DNA of 64,000 nt from Bacteroidaceae bacterium (GTDB lineage Bacteria > Bacteroidota > Bacteroidia > Bacteroidales > Bacteroidaceae), in NCBI GenBank assembly GCA_017651315.1, contig JAGCDE010000030.1, positions 62,001 through 126,000 on the forward strand. Direction: 5' to 3'. Shown one piece after another: positions 35,489-44,480 of this stretch; the first letter of the stretch is position 1, and each line of letters begins with the position of its first letter. The position numbers were made by a program, and so were the translations under genes. The notes under the pieces were generated by a model. It was given only the letters and a program-made list of their open reading frames with translations, was not told the DNA's origin and searched no databases.

Positions 35489-36568
35489 ATGAAAGAAAGA
35501 GAAATGAGACTTATGAAAGGCAACGAGGCGATTGCCGAGGCTGCTATACGCGCCGGTGCCGATGCCTTTTACGGATATCCCATCACGCCCCAGACAGAGG
35601 TGATGGAATATCTCATGGAGACCGATGCCACAGCCCGCACAGGCATGGCTGTCCTCCAGGCTGAGAGTGAAGTCTCCGCCATCAATATGGTCTATGGCGG
35701 AGCATCGACAGGACACAGGGTCATGACATCATCGTCAAGTCCCGGTATAAGCCTTATGAGTGAAGGCATTTCATTCATTGCCGGTGCTGAACTGCCCTGC
35801 CTCCTCATAAACGTGTCACGTGGAGGCCCCGGATTAGGCACTATCCAGCCCAGTCAGGCCGACTATTTCCAGACCGTCAAGGGCGGTGGTCACGGAGACT
35901 ACAAACTTCTTACCCTTGCCCCTTCATCCGTTCAGGAACTTGCCGATTTCATAGCACTCGGCTTTGACCTCGCTTTCAAATACCGTAACCCCACCATGAT
36001 CCTGGCAGACGGTGCCCTTGGACAGATGATGGAGAAAATATACCTTCCGGAACAGCGTCCCCGTCTTACCGAGTATCCAGAATGGGCGACCAACGGCACT
36101 CCCGAAGGAAAGGAACGCCGCTTCGTTACATCTCTCAACCTGCTTCCCCAGGAACATGAACTGGTGAATATCCGTCTCCAGAAGAAGTACCGCGAAATGG
36201 AGAAGAACGAGGTTCGCTACGAGATGATCCAGTGCGACGATGCCGAGTATGTGATTGTGGCATTCGGCATAATTGCCCGCATTGCACAGAAGAGCATAGA
36301 GCTTGCCCGCGCCAAAGGTCATAAGATAGGCCTTTTCCGCCCCATAACCCTCTATCCCTTCCCTTACGGTGAGATACGCGCTCTTGCCGATGAGAAGCGT
36401 GTCAAGGGTCTCATGTCAGTGGAGCTCAGCGCCGGACAGATGATTGAGGATATACGCCTCGCAGTGGAAGGCCGCAAGCCTGTAGGTTTCTTCGGCCGTC
36501 TTGGCGGTATGGTTCCCACTCCGGAGGAGATAGAGAACGCACTCTATGATTATTTTAATATCAAATAA
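35489..36568 (+). CDS. vorB: 2-oxoacid:ferredoxin oxidoreductase alpha subunit (VorB/KorA type)
   Basis: The alpha subunit (359 residues) has the pyruvate-ferredoxin-oxidoreductase domain I (GNEAIAEAAIRAGADAFYGYPITPQTE, with SSSSPGISLMSEGISF) and the domain II transketolase-like end. The complex oxidatively decarboxylates a 2-oxoacid to acyl-CoA with ferredoxin as acceptor. The delta-alpha-beta-gamma order and the sequence fit the 3-methyl-2-oxobutanoate (VOR) or 2-oxoglutarate (KOR) enzyme; I cannot tell which from motifs alone. The branched-chain option would fit with the acyl-CoA dehydrogenase and synthetases in this window. The name vorB is used by analogy. Confidence 0.85.
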   Translation: MKEREMRLMKGNEAIAEAAIRAGADAFYGYPITPQTEVMEYLMETDATARTGMAVLQAESEVSAINMVYGGASTGHRVMTSSSSPGISLMSEGISFIAGAELPCLLINVSRGGPGLGTIQPSQADYFQTVKGGGHGDYKLLTLAPSSVQELADFIALGFDLAFKYRNPTMILADGALGQMMEKIYLPEQRPRLTEYPEWATNGTPEGKERRFVTSLNLLPQEHELVNIRLQKKYREMEKNEVRYEMIQCDDAEYVIVAFGIIARIAQKSIELARAKGHKIGLFRPITLYPFPYGEIRALADEKRVKGLMSVELSAGQMIEDIRLAVEGRKPVGFFGRLGGMVPTPEEIENALYDYFNIK

Positions 36569-36576
36569 ACACGGTA

Positions 36577-37371
36577 ATGGAAGTAAAAGATATAATCAAA
36601 CCTGAGAATCTGGTATATCAGAAAAGCCGTCTCATGGCCGAAAAGCAGTTCAACTTCTGCCCCGGATGCGGTCACGGTGTTGTCGTACGCACCATTGCCG
36701 AAGTAATTGAAGAGATGGGAATAGAGCATGATGTAATCGGTATCTCACCTGTAGGATGCTCTGTATTCCTCTATGACTTCTATAAGTTCGACGTCGTGGA
36801 GGCAGCCCACGGACGCGCCTGTGCCGTAGCTACCGGCATCAAGCGTGTCCAGCCGGACAAATATGTGTTCACCTATCAGGGTGACGGTGACCTGGCGGCC
36901 ATCGGAACCGGAGAGACCATCCATGCCTGCAACCGTGGCGAGAACATAGTGATTGTTTTCATCAACAACGGCATATACGGTATGACCGGAGGTCAGATGG
37001 CCCCTACCACACTTGAGGGGATGAAGACCACCACATGCCCGCGCGGACGTGATGTGAAGACAATGGGGTACCCACTCAATATAACCCCTTTGCTGGCTCA
37101 GCTTGACGGAGTATGCTATGTGACGCGCCACTCTGTCCACACTCCGGCCAATGTACGTAAGCTCAAGAAAGCTCTGCGTACGGCTTTCGAGAACCAGCGT
37201 GACAAGAAAGGCACCTCAGTTGTGGAAGTCGTGTCAAACTGCAATTCCGGCTGGGGTCTGACACCGAAGGCTGCAAATGACTGGATGGTGGAAAACATGT
37301 TCAAGAAATATCCTCTCGGTGACATGAAAGTCGATGGCAGGCTTGTCATGGACATGAACGCACCGAGATAA
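36577..37371 (+). CDS. 2-oxoacid:ferredoxin oxidoreductase beta (TPP-binding) subunit
   Basis: The 264-residue beta subunit binds thiamine diphosphate. It has FCPGCGHG near residue 28, the TPP motif GDGDLAAIGTGETIHACNRG with VIVFINNGIYGMTGGQ, and the TPP fold continues to about 200. It starts eight bases after the alpha subunit and is followed 14 bases later by the gamma subunit. With the ferredoxin, alpha and gamma subunits it forms one oxygen-sensitive complex in the cytoplasm. Confidence 0.93.
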   Translation: MEVKDIIKPENLVYQKSRLMAEKQFNFCPGCGHGVVVRTIAEVIEEMGIEHDVIGISPVGCSVFLYDFYKFDVVEAAHGRACAVATGIKRVQPDKYVFTYQGDGDLAAIGTGETIHACNRGENIVIVFINNGIYGMTGGQMAPTTLEGMKTTTCPRGRDVKTMGYPLNITPLLAQLDGVCYVTRHSVHTPANVRKLKKALRTAFENQRDKKGTSVVEVVSNCNSGWGLTPKAANDWMVENMFKKYPLGDMKVDGRLVMDMNAPR

Positions 37372-37385
37372 ACAAGGGCAATATC

Positions 37386-37922
37386 ATGACAGAAGAGATA
37401 ATAATAGCAGGTTTCGGAGGACAGGGTGTCCTCTCCATGGGAAAAATAATCGCCTATTCCGGTCTCATGCAAGGACTGGAAGTATCCTGGATGCCGTCAT
37501 ACGGTCCTGAAATCCGCGGTGGTACAGCCAATGTCACGGTCATCCTTAGCGACAGCCGCATAAGCTCCCCTATCCTGCAGAAGTTCAGCACCGCAATCAT
37601 CCTGAATCAGCAGTCTATGGACAAGTTCGAGCCTATGGTAAAACCGGGTGGAGTACTTATCTACACACCCAGTACCATCACCCGCAAGCCTGTCCGTACC
37701 GATATCACCATTTACCCGATAAAGGCCATAGAGGAAGCCGCCAAGATCAACGCCACCAAGGTTGCCAATATGTTCCTTCTTGGCGCCTTCATGAAAATCC
37801 GTCCCATTCTGGATGTGGAATATGTCATGGAGGGCATCAAGCACTCAGTATCAGAGCGTAACTGGAAATACCTTCCCCTTAATGAAAAAGCCATCAAAGC
37901 GGGAATGGAACTTGTCAAATAA
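37386..37922 (+). CDS. 2-oxoacid:ferredoxin oxidoreductase gamma subunit
   Basis: The 178-residue gamma subunit has the family N-terminus IIIAGFGGQGVLSMGKIIAY, with SWMPSYGPEIRGGTANVTVI and SPILQKFSTAIILN. It completes the four-subunit enzyme. It is followed, seven bases past its stop, by an unrelated outer-membrane gene on the same strand. Confidence 0.93.
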   Translation: MTEEIIIAGFGGQGVLSMGKIIAYSGLMQGLEVSWMPSYGPEIRGGTANVTVILSDSRISSPILQKFSTAIILNQQSMDKFEPMVKPGGVLIYTPSTITRKPVRTDITIYPIKAIEEAAKINATKVANMFLLGAFMKIRPILDVEYVMEGIKHSVSERNWKYLPLNEKAIKAGMELVK

Positions 37923-37929
37923 CAACAGA

Positions 37930-38946
37930 ATGAAATATTCCAGACTTATATCAGCAGTTCTGGCAGCGGTACTTGTCTCAGGCAGAGCCGCCGCCGGACC
38001 TTTTGATTTTGTCAAGAACCTGGATTTCAAAAGTTTCTTTCAGGATATTAACCCGAACCTGAATCCTGACCTTAATCTGTCGGTCGAGACCGGCTCCACA
38101 GGATTAGGATTCGGAGTGGAATCACGGCTTAATCACCAGTTCAGGGTTCGCACGGGATTCGACTGGATACCCCGTTTCCGGAAGACCCTCCATTTTGAAA
38201 TCCAGGTCGGCGAGGATGGTGATCCGGGCTATGACAGCGAAGGCAGATCACATTTTGACCGCATGGCGGACTATCTCTATGAGATGACAGGATTCGGGAT
38301 TGACCAGAACGTGGATATGTTTGCTGAGCCCCGTTTCCACAATTTCAGGATGCTTGTCGATGTCTTTCCCTTTCGCGATGACCGATGGTATTTCACAGCC
38401 GGTTTCTATACAGGGCCGTCAACAGTCGGTATAGCCTATAACAAGACAGAAGAGATGACCACACTCATCTCCGTCTCGATGTACAACAACATCTATGAGA
38501 AGGTTTACGACATCGAGTACAACGATGAAAGCGAACTTGACGGAGTTTTCATGGGATTGGAGCTGCCACCGTTTGTAAATGAAAAGATTCTTGAAGCCGG
38601 CCGCATGGGTATGCATATCGGAGACTTCAAGGATGGCACTCCATACATTATGGAACCGGATGCCGACAATATGGTCAAGGCCAGGATGAAAGTGAACGCC
38701 TTCCGTCCCTATATCGGGGCTGGATATGAAGGGGTGCTTGACCCGCGCAATGACCGTCTGCATTTCAACGCATACTGCGGGATGATGTTCTGGGGAGGCA
38801 CTCCAAGAGTCTATACCCATGATGGCACAGAGATTGTCCGCGGACTGGACAACGTCATGGGTCAGGTAGGACATTACGTGGACCTTGTCAAACCACTCAA
38901 AGTTTACCCGGTCATCAACATAAGCATTTCCTACCGGTTGTTCTGA
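37930..38946 (+). CDS. predicted outer-membrane beta-barrel protein
   Basis: A 338-residue exported protein of unknown function. The start at 37930 gives a signal peptide MKYSRLISAVLAAVLVSGRAA cleaved before GPFDF. The rest has alternating aromatic/polar strands and ends in NISISYRLF, a terminal Phe as in BamA-recognised barrels. Segments such as FRPYIGAGYEG and LNLSVETGSTGLGFGVESRL resemble OMP-family barrel strands. It is the last gene of the glyS-FKBP-oxidoreductase run, before a strong bidirectional terminator. I do not recognise a specific family. Confidence 0.72.
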   Translation: MKYSRLISAVLAAVLVSGRAAAGPFDFVKNLDFKSFFQDINPNLNPDLNLSVETGSTGLGFGVESRLNHQFRVRTGFDWIPRFRKTLHFEIQVGEDGDPGYDSEGRSHFDRMADYLYEMTGFGIDQNVDMFAEPRFHNFRMLVDVFPFRDDRWYFTAGFYTGPSTVGIAYNKTEEMTTLISVSMYNNIYEKVYDIEYNDESELDGVFMGLELPPFVNEKILEAGRMGMHIGDFKDGTPYIMEPDADNMVKARMKVNAFRPYIGAGYEGVLDPRNDRLHFNAYCGMMFWGGTPRVYTHDGTEIVRGLDNVMGQVGHYVDLVKPLKVYPVINISISYRLF

Positions 38947-38957
38947 CCACACAAAAA

Positions 38958-38989
38958 AATCAAAGGGAGCCGCAAAGCTCCCTTTGATT
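38958..38989. terminator. Bidirectional Rho-independent terminator
   Basis: A perfect 13-bp stem, AATCAAAGGGAGC and GCTCCCTTTGATT, with loop CGCAAA, flanked by A-rich and T-rich runs. It separates the convergent outer-membrane gene and the 39010-40173 gene. Confidence 0.93.
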
Positions 38990-39009
38990 ATATATCGGGG
39001 AAGTTACTC

Positions 39010-40173
39010 TTATCTTCCCACAACGAATTTCCTGTTATTGACGATATAGATACCATCAGGCAGGGCATTAAGCTGTTTCTCGTCAAGCTCTCCCACCTTG
39101 CGTCCTGAAATCATATATACGGTGTATTTCATGTCATCTGCCGTCTTCCTTGCCGAAGCTATAACACGCTCCTGCAGAATCAGTTCATACTCCTCTTCAG
39201 TCACTATAGGCAGTTCCTCTGCCATATTCTCACCCACGACAAGATAAGACTGGTTAGCCTCCAGATACTGCTTACCGTTCTTTTTGTCTGGTTTTACAGT
39301 GGAGAGGATATAACCCAGCTTGCCTTCGGCTGTTATACCAAGCACACGCATAGTAGCAGGATCAAACTCCGTTCGGGAATCTTTTGACTTCGGCCTGTCA
39401 GGGTTATTGAAATAGACACCCTTAAGCCGGTTGTCTGCAGGACCCGACGCATACGAATATTTCAGGTCAAGCCTGTTGTTCGTAGGATATTTGGAGGAAC
39501 ACTCAATAATGACAGGAGTCCTTGCCGGAATGACCTTACTCTTCAGTTCGCTGATAACCACACATTCAGGATCGGTTTTCGAGATATACCACACCTTGAT
39601 TCCCTCCGAATACGGCGTGAAACCGAAATCGGCATAGAAAGGATGGTAGTATCTGCTGCCGGATTTTACAGAGGGGGAAATTCCGAAATACTCATCACCT
39701 GTAACATCAACGTAGGTAGCAACCCAACGGCGGTAATCACCTGAACGGTCCATACCTAACCAACCCTGCTCTATCTCTGTAGTCTCATTGTCACAAAGAT
39801 ATTTACCCTCGGCATAAAGCTGATAAGTACCTTTGGATTCATGCAGATAAACATAATAGTTTATTATATCATGGACTCCGGTACTCTGACACTTGAGGTC
39901 ATAATATTTTCCTCCGGAACCCTCTCCCTTATACTGGAGATAAATCACCGATGCCGGATCCGAAATGGTCCTGTCATGATTCTTCCACAACTGTATGGCT
40001 TTCATATCAGCATCCATAGCCTGGTAGTTTATCCTTCCGGTATTGTCTGTTACATAGACATACCTTTCAGTCTTAAGGTTGTGTACCCTGTAATAGCCAT
40101 CAACAGGATCCGCAGAATAGACTGCTGTCCATGCTGACAGGAAGAATGAGACAATAAGTAGTAGTTTCCTCAT
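39010..40173 (-). CDS. secreted protein with a sorting-like C-terminal domain
   Basis: A 387-residue exported protein of unknown function. The signal peptide is MRKLLLIVSFFLSAWTAVYS, cleaved before ADPVDG; the start at 40173 is preferred over 40233 for this reason. The N-terminal half looks like a beta-rich lectin or trefoil-type module (DGYYRVHNLKTERYVYVTD). The end, YTVYMISGRKVGELDE ... LPDGIYIVNNRKFVVGR, matches the short C-terminal beta domain seen on many Bacteroidales/Prevotella surface proteins and resembles the type IX sorting signal. It is 78 bases after ompA with a strong hairpin between. Confidence 0.7.
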   Translation of the reverse strand: MRKLLLIVSFFLSAWTAVYSADPVDGYYRVHNLKTERYVYVTDNTGRINYQAMDADMKAIQLWKNHDRTISDPASVIYLQYKGEGSGGKYYDLKCQSTGVHDIINYYVYLHESKGTYQLYAEGKYLCDNETTEIEQGWLGMDRSGDYRRWVATYVDVTGDEYFGISPSVKSGSRYYHPFYADFGFTPYSEGIKVWYISKTDPECVVISELKSKVIPARTPVIIECSSKYPTNNRLDLKYSYASGPADNRLKGVYFNNPDRPKSKDSRTEFDPATMRVLGITAEGKLGYILSTVKPDKKNGKQYLEANQSYLVVGENMAEELPIVTEEEYELILQERVIASARKTADDMKYTVYMISGRKVGELDEKQLNALPDGIYIVNNRKFVVGR

Positions 40174-40187
40174 AAAGTGTTTTAAGA

Positions 40188-40230
40188 AATCATGCCTGTT
40201 GCCTGACAATACCAGGTAACAGGCATGATT
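40188..40230 (-). terminator. Long hairpin between ompA and the downstream gene
   Basis: Arms of 18 bases (40188-40205 and 40213-40230) pair with one G-U mismatch around a seven-base loop. It begins about 22 bases after the ompA stop, and on the minus strand it is followed by TTTCTTAAAA. It may terminate ompA or attenuate the 39010-40173 gene, whose ATG lies 15 bases beyond it. Confidence 0.75.
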
Positions 40231-40251
40231 CAATGAATAAGTAGTATCAAA

Positions 40252-41460
40252 TTACTTACCTATGCAGACGCATACACGGTTCAGCTCATAGTTGCTGCCG
40301 CTGTAGAAGTTAGCGGTGTCACCCTTGGCATCGGTAGAGATGCGTGAGCTGCTGATTCCGTACTGCTCGGTAAGAACCTTGGCCACCTCAGCGGCACGCT
40401 TCTCTGACAGAGTCTGGTTGATTGACTTTGTACCGGTGTTGCTGTCAGCATGACCAGTGATTGAAACCTTTGCGTCAGGATTCTGCTTCAGGAAGTCAGC
40501 GATGTGACGGACCTTGTATTCCTCACTCTTGTTGATGTTGTACTTGTTGATTGTGAAGTAGATCTCCTCATAGAGATAAGGAACCTCCTTCTCAATGGTC
40601 TTCTCAATGATTCTCTCAACAGGCTGCTGAGGAGCAACATTCTGGGCAGCGGCTACTGCGGCAAGAGCAGCTGCAAGAGGATCGCTGGCAGGCCTCTTTG
40701 AATAGGTCTGGCCGAAGCAGTACTTTACACCACCAAGGATATTGAAATACCAGTCGGCATTGGCAGCCTTCTTTGAGTTGTAGTGGTCGTTCACGATGTT
40801 GGCATTGGCCTCAAGACCGATTGACCAGTTGTCGTTCAGATGATAGTCGAAGTCACCTCCGAAACGTACCAGACCGGACCAGCCCTTCTCACCGAGAGGA
40901 CCTTCCTCAAAAGGACCCTCCCAAAGGAGCTGGAGCTGAGTGTCTGTACGACCATAGCGGGTCTTCAGTTCAGCATCGGCATCCTTTGCTTCATCATTAG
41001 CAAACGGGAAGTTGGCACCTATACCGCCGAAAACGCTTACTGAAAGTTTACGCTCGGGATTGAAACCACCAAGGAAGTTGGTCATGTCAAACATCACATC
41101 GATTGATGGAGCCACATAGTTCCATTTCCACTTCAGTTCCTGACCGACATTACCAAGATCAGCCCACTTTCCGGCTATACCGGCCTTACTCTGCCAAGCA
41201 TCAACTGACAGACGGGCAGCTACCACGGGAGTGAACTCATAACCTAATGATAACTGAACGTTAGGTGAAAGCAGTTTCTTCAATTCAATCTCGCCCAAAG
41301 TGTATTGTCCACCGCCCTGGAGCTGAATGAACCAATGGGGATTGAAATCATAATCATACTTCTGACTACCGGCATTCTGAGCCTTGGTAGGCAAAACAGC
41401 ACATACAGACATCAGCAGTATGGCCGAGACAAATTTTGATATTCTTTTCATATTGTTCAA
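40252..41460 (-). CDS. OmpA-family outer-membrane protein
   Basis: A 402-residue outer-membrane protein. After a signal peptide (LLMSVCAVLPTKAQ) comes an N-terminal eight-stranded-barrel-like region (to about 255), an Ala/Pro-rich hinge (AAALAAVAAAQNVAPQQP) and a C-terminal OmpA peptidoglycan-binding domain with FTINKYNINKSEEYKV, VSITGHADSNTGT and NQTLSEKRAAEV. It anchors the outer membrane to peptidoglycan. Two cysteines near the end (VCVCIGK) are unusual. It starts 13 bases after the coiled-coil lipoprotein stop and is likely cotranscribed with it. Confidence 0.9.
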   Translation of the reverse strand: MNNMKRISKFVSAILLMSVCAVLPTKAQNAGSQKYDYDFNPHWFIQLQGGGQYTLGEIELKKLLSPNVQLSLGYEFTPVVAARLSVDAWQSKAGIAGKWADLGNVGQELKWKWNYVAPSIDVMFDMTNFLGGFNPERKLSVSVFGGIGANFPFANDEAKDADAELKTRYGRTDTQLQLLWEGPFEEGPLGEKGWSGLVRFGGDFDYHLNDNWSIGLEANANIVNDHYNSKKAANADWYFNILGGVKYCFGQTYSKRPASDPLAAALAAVAAAQNVAPQQPVERIIEKTIEKEVPYLYEEIYFTINKYNINKSEEYKVRHIADFLKQNPDAKVSITGHADSNTGTKSINQTLSEKRAAEVAKVLTEQYGISSSRISTDAKGDTANFYSGSNYELNRVCVCIGK

Positions 41461-41473
41461 TTGTTTTACAAGG

Positions 41474-44164
41474 TTACTTTACGGTTACATAGAACCTGCG
41501 TGTTGAAATCTTGCCATGATAGTCAAGAGCAGAATAAACTATCTCATAGGTGTAACCGATGTTCTGCGGATGGAATGTAACAGATGCAACATTTCCCTCA
41601 AGGACTTTGATGAAGCCTTCGCTGTTGCTGTTGGTCAGGTTCATCACAGACTTGGCTGCCGTGTCGCCACCCTTTGCACTTATTGAAGGATCGTCTGTCT
41701 TATAGACATTTGTCACAGCAATGTACTTCTTGAAGGCAGGAGTAAGCAGTTCCGCATTGTAGCTGGTAGGATAGATCGTGTAGTCACCCAGGCCGTTGAA
41801 CAATGAAGGAACAGCCTTGCTGGCACTTGCCGGGTGGAACTCGTCATCAGCACCATTATATAATAAGGTAATGTCAAACAGGTTGTCGGCATTGTCAACG
41901 AACCTGTTGACTCGTTTGAGAACCTTGTTGATCCTCTTTGTCAAATCGCTGGAACCTACCTCAGTAAGCACCTTGTTGACGATCTTGTCAATCTCTCTCT
42001 CAACCTCGGCCTCGATAGTAGCAAGGCGTGCATTCACCTGAGACTCGATTTTTGCCACAGTCGCCTTAATATCATCATTGTATTTATCGTTTGCACCGTT
42101 TATGTTGGCTGCCAGTGAAGCGATTTCAGCCTGCATGCTGGCATAGGGAACGGTTGCTGTGCCAGTGACGTTGCCGAGTAGATCCCTGGTCTCAACCACG
42201 ACGGAAGAAACACCCTTGTCGTATGTGACGGCAGGGAAATTGAGTGAAGCGTCACCGAGATTGATAGGAGAAACTTCAATATCCACAGCAGAGATATTCA
42301 GAGATGCAAGCATGTCACCTATAGGATCGACAGGAAGTTTGCGTGAGCTCAGACCGCTGAGTGAAGTGTGGAATGAGAGAGGCTGTACAGCAGCCACAGC
42401 CACATCATAACCGGACCTGACCTTGTGTTCACCAAGGCTGTCCTCCCATGTAACCAGTACAGCGTTTGCCTCAAGCAGACCGTCCAATGACTCAAGGAGA
42501 GACCTTGTGACATCGGTCAGGTTGACCTTGGTCTTGTCTTCGATGATTTTCTTTGCAATTGACTTGAGTTCATCGGTATTGGGCTCCAGAGCCTTGACAT
42601 CCTCCTTGTTGATCTTCACGTCGGCCTCATAGAAACCGTTCTCAGTGTCAGCTGCATCGACAGTAGCCCTGGTGTAACCGAATGTGAGAAGGTCGGTAGA
42701 AGGCCTCAGGTTACCAAGGACAGCCTTGTTTTCAACACCCTTGCTGTTCACGAGAGTGAATTCGTATGTATTGTCAAGAGCCACATTGTTGGGGTTCACC
42801 GTCAGATAGAGCTTACCGGCATTGTCATCGGCATCAGCCACGTTATAGCCGGCCTCGAAACTCTGGGCGATTCTATTGAACCTGAGAGCATCGGCCTCAT
42901 CACTCTGGAACTGGTCAGCAACGTTACCCACGAAGTTGGCGGTAGCGGTGGTCGGGAACTCAACTGTACTGCCGAATTCGCCGAAGTAAGCCATGAGGAT
43001 ATTTGACCTGATGCCTACGGGCAGAGAGAATGAACCGAAGGCAGGAGTCTTGGCACCCTGGACGAGCAGGCTGACGATACGCTTCTCCTCAGCATTCTTG
43101 AGTTTCTCCACATCCTTGATCTTATCTTCAAGGTCAGAAACCCTTTTGTCAAGTTTCTCTATATCCTCAATGTTCTTCTGTACCTTCTCATTGAGATCCT
43201 TGAGATTCTCCCTGATGGGCTTGAGTTTCTCCTCCATCATATCCTTGAGTTCCTTGCTCAGGTCCTTAATCATCTTCTTGTACTCCTTCTTCATGTCCTT
43301 GAGCACATCGGCAAGAGAATCAGCCAGCTGATCCGTATATGCCTTTGCCTCGGCAAGGTTCTTCTCAGCGATTGCCTTTACGGTATCAATGGTAGCGTAC
43401 TTGGCAAGCGAATCAGAAAGGGCGTCGATTCTTATGGAATCCCTCTTGGCCAAAGCCAAAGCGTATTCCGCATTTGAATAGGCAGTGGTAATCTGGTCAC
43501 CCCAACCGAGGATTGCACCCCTGATGCTGTCGGCCAGTTCCCATGCAGAATCTGTAGCCTGGACGTTTCCGGCAGCGGCAGCAATCTTCTGGTTGACCCT
43601 GTTCATGAGGGCAGCCAGTGAATCGGCGAACTCATCCCTCAGATTATCCAGACTGTCAGCAAGTGCGTTCTCAAGGTCATTGTTGGCACTCTGCAATGCG
43701 CGGATGGCCTTCCAGAGCTGTGCTGTGTCAGCCTTGTGCTTTCCCTCGTCAACACGGATCTGGGCCCAGATGGCAGCGGTGTCATTCTGGAGAGCTTTCA
43801 TGATAGTGGCGGAGTCAGCCTTCTCCTTACCCTGGAGAGCGGTCATCTGACCCTCAAGCTTCTTGATACGGGCCACGTAGTCATTAAGCTCTTTCCACTG
43901 ATTGACTGAATCAGCCTTGTACCTCTTTTCAAGGTTGCTGAGTTTTTTGTCCAATTCGGCCTTATTAGCCTTAATCTGGTCTCTGTTAGCCTTAATAGCG
44001 TTCCTGAGGCTCTTCAAACTGTCATTGAAGTCCTTACTGTTCTTGTCCTGTGTAAGCTCCAGGTCACGAACCATGTCATCTGCATAGTCCTTGCAGGAGC
44101 CAACCAAACCTATGCTCACTATTGCACAGGCCAGAATCAGAAAACTGACAAATTTCTTTTTCAT
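41474..44164 (-). CDS. large coiled-coil surface lipoprotein
   Basis: An 896-residue lipoprotein of unknown function. The signal ends in LVGSC (Cys about residue 24), followed by KDYADD, an acidic export signal. Residues about 30-350 are heptad-rich coiled coil (Lys/Glu/Asp/Leu). Repeated blocks such as ADSATIMKAL, ADTAQLWKAI and ADSVNQWKEL show about 35-residue periodicity. The remaining part (about 370-896) is beta-rich, with a further helical stretch near 690-760 (VNARLATIEAEVEREIDKIV). The N-terminal architecture resembles proteins annotated as PL29-family N-terminal domains, but I see no lyase signature. It heads a transcript with ompA; an exact -7 box lies at 44297-44290. Confidence 0.75.
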   Translation of the reverse strand: MKKKFVSFLILACAIVSIGLVGSCKDYADDMVRDLELTQDKNSKDFNDSLKSLRNAIKANRDQIKANKAELDKKLSNLEKRYKADSVNQWKELNDYVARIKKLEGQMTALQGKEKADSATIMKALQNDTAAIWAQIRVDEGKHKADTAQLWKAIRALQSANNDLENALADSLDNLRDEFADSLAALMNRVNQKIAAAAGNVQATDSAWELADSIRGAILGWGDQITTAYSNAEYALALAKRDSIRIDALSDSLAKYATIDTVKAIAEKNLAEAKAYTDQLADSLADVLKDMKKEYKKMIKDLSKELKDMMEEKLKPIRENLKDLNEKVQKNIEDIEKLDKRVSDLEDKIKDVEKLKNAEEKRIVSLLVQGAKTPAFGSFSLPVGIRSNILMAYFGEFGSTVEFPTTATANFVGNVADQFQSDEADALRFNRIAQSFEAGYNVADADDNAGKLYLTVNPNNVALDNTYEFTLVNSKGVENKAVLGNLRPSTDLLTFGYTRATVDAADTENGFYEADVKINKEDVKALEPNTDELKSIAKKIIEDKTKVNLTDVTRSLLESLDGLLEANAVLVTWEDSLGEHKVRSGYDVAVAAVQPLSFHTSLSGLSSRKLPVDPIGDMLASLNISAVDIEVSPINLGDASLNFPAVTYDKGVSSVVVETRDLLGNVTGTATVPYASMQAEIASLAANINGANDKYNDDIKATVAKIESQVNARLATIEAEVEREIDKIVNKVLTEVGSSDLTKRINKVLKRVNRFVDNADNLFDITLLYNGADDEFHPASASKAVPSLFNGLGDYTIYPTSYNAELLTPAFKKYIAVTNVYKTDDPSISAKGGDTAAKSVMNLTNSNSEGFIKVLEGNVASVTFHPQNIGYTYEIVYSALDYHGKISTRRFYVTVK

Positions 44165-44480
44165 TTGTTGTTCAATTAGTTAATATAAAGATTAAAAACT
44201 CATTCTCCACTTGGAATTACTTCTGTTTTCCGACTTTCGCATCACGAGGATCTGAAAAAAACCGAAAAAGGATAGTACAATCCAGTCCGCAAATTTATCA
44301 CCTTTTTTGATACGCGCGCACATTTTTTCAAAAAAAAACCATAAAAAAGCTATTTTTAGGGCACTTAGCGCAGTTTTTCACCCCGAATCGGCCCGATTTC
44401 GCCATAGTCGGTGTGAAAAAATGTCAAAAAAGCATTAACCAGAGCGGAAAAAAGGAAAAAGGCCCGTTTACATAGCCCCA
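44165..44480. other. AT-rich region between the acyl-CoA synthetase and the coiled-coil lipoprotein
   Basis: A 316-base stretch with no gene. It holds the promoter of the lipoprotein-ompA transcript on the minus strand (box at 44290-44297) and a leader of about 120 bases. Homopolymer A/T runs near 44300-44350 and 44420-44460 may include the terminator of genes on the other side. I see no hairpin strong enough to call. Confidence 0.6.
44290..44297 (-). promoter_or_regulatory. -7 box of the lipoprotein-ompA transcript (TAAATTTG)
   Basis: An exact TAnnTTTG followed by CGG on the minus strand, about 125 bases before the ATG at 44164, giving a leader of about 120 bases, longer than most in this window. 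Confidence 0.6.

Noticed and set aside
41474-44164. Polysaccharide lyase activity for the coiled-coil lipoprotein
   Set aside because: Only the N-terminal coiled-coil layout resembles proteins annotated with a PL29 N-terminal domain; I see no lyase active-site pattern.
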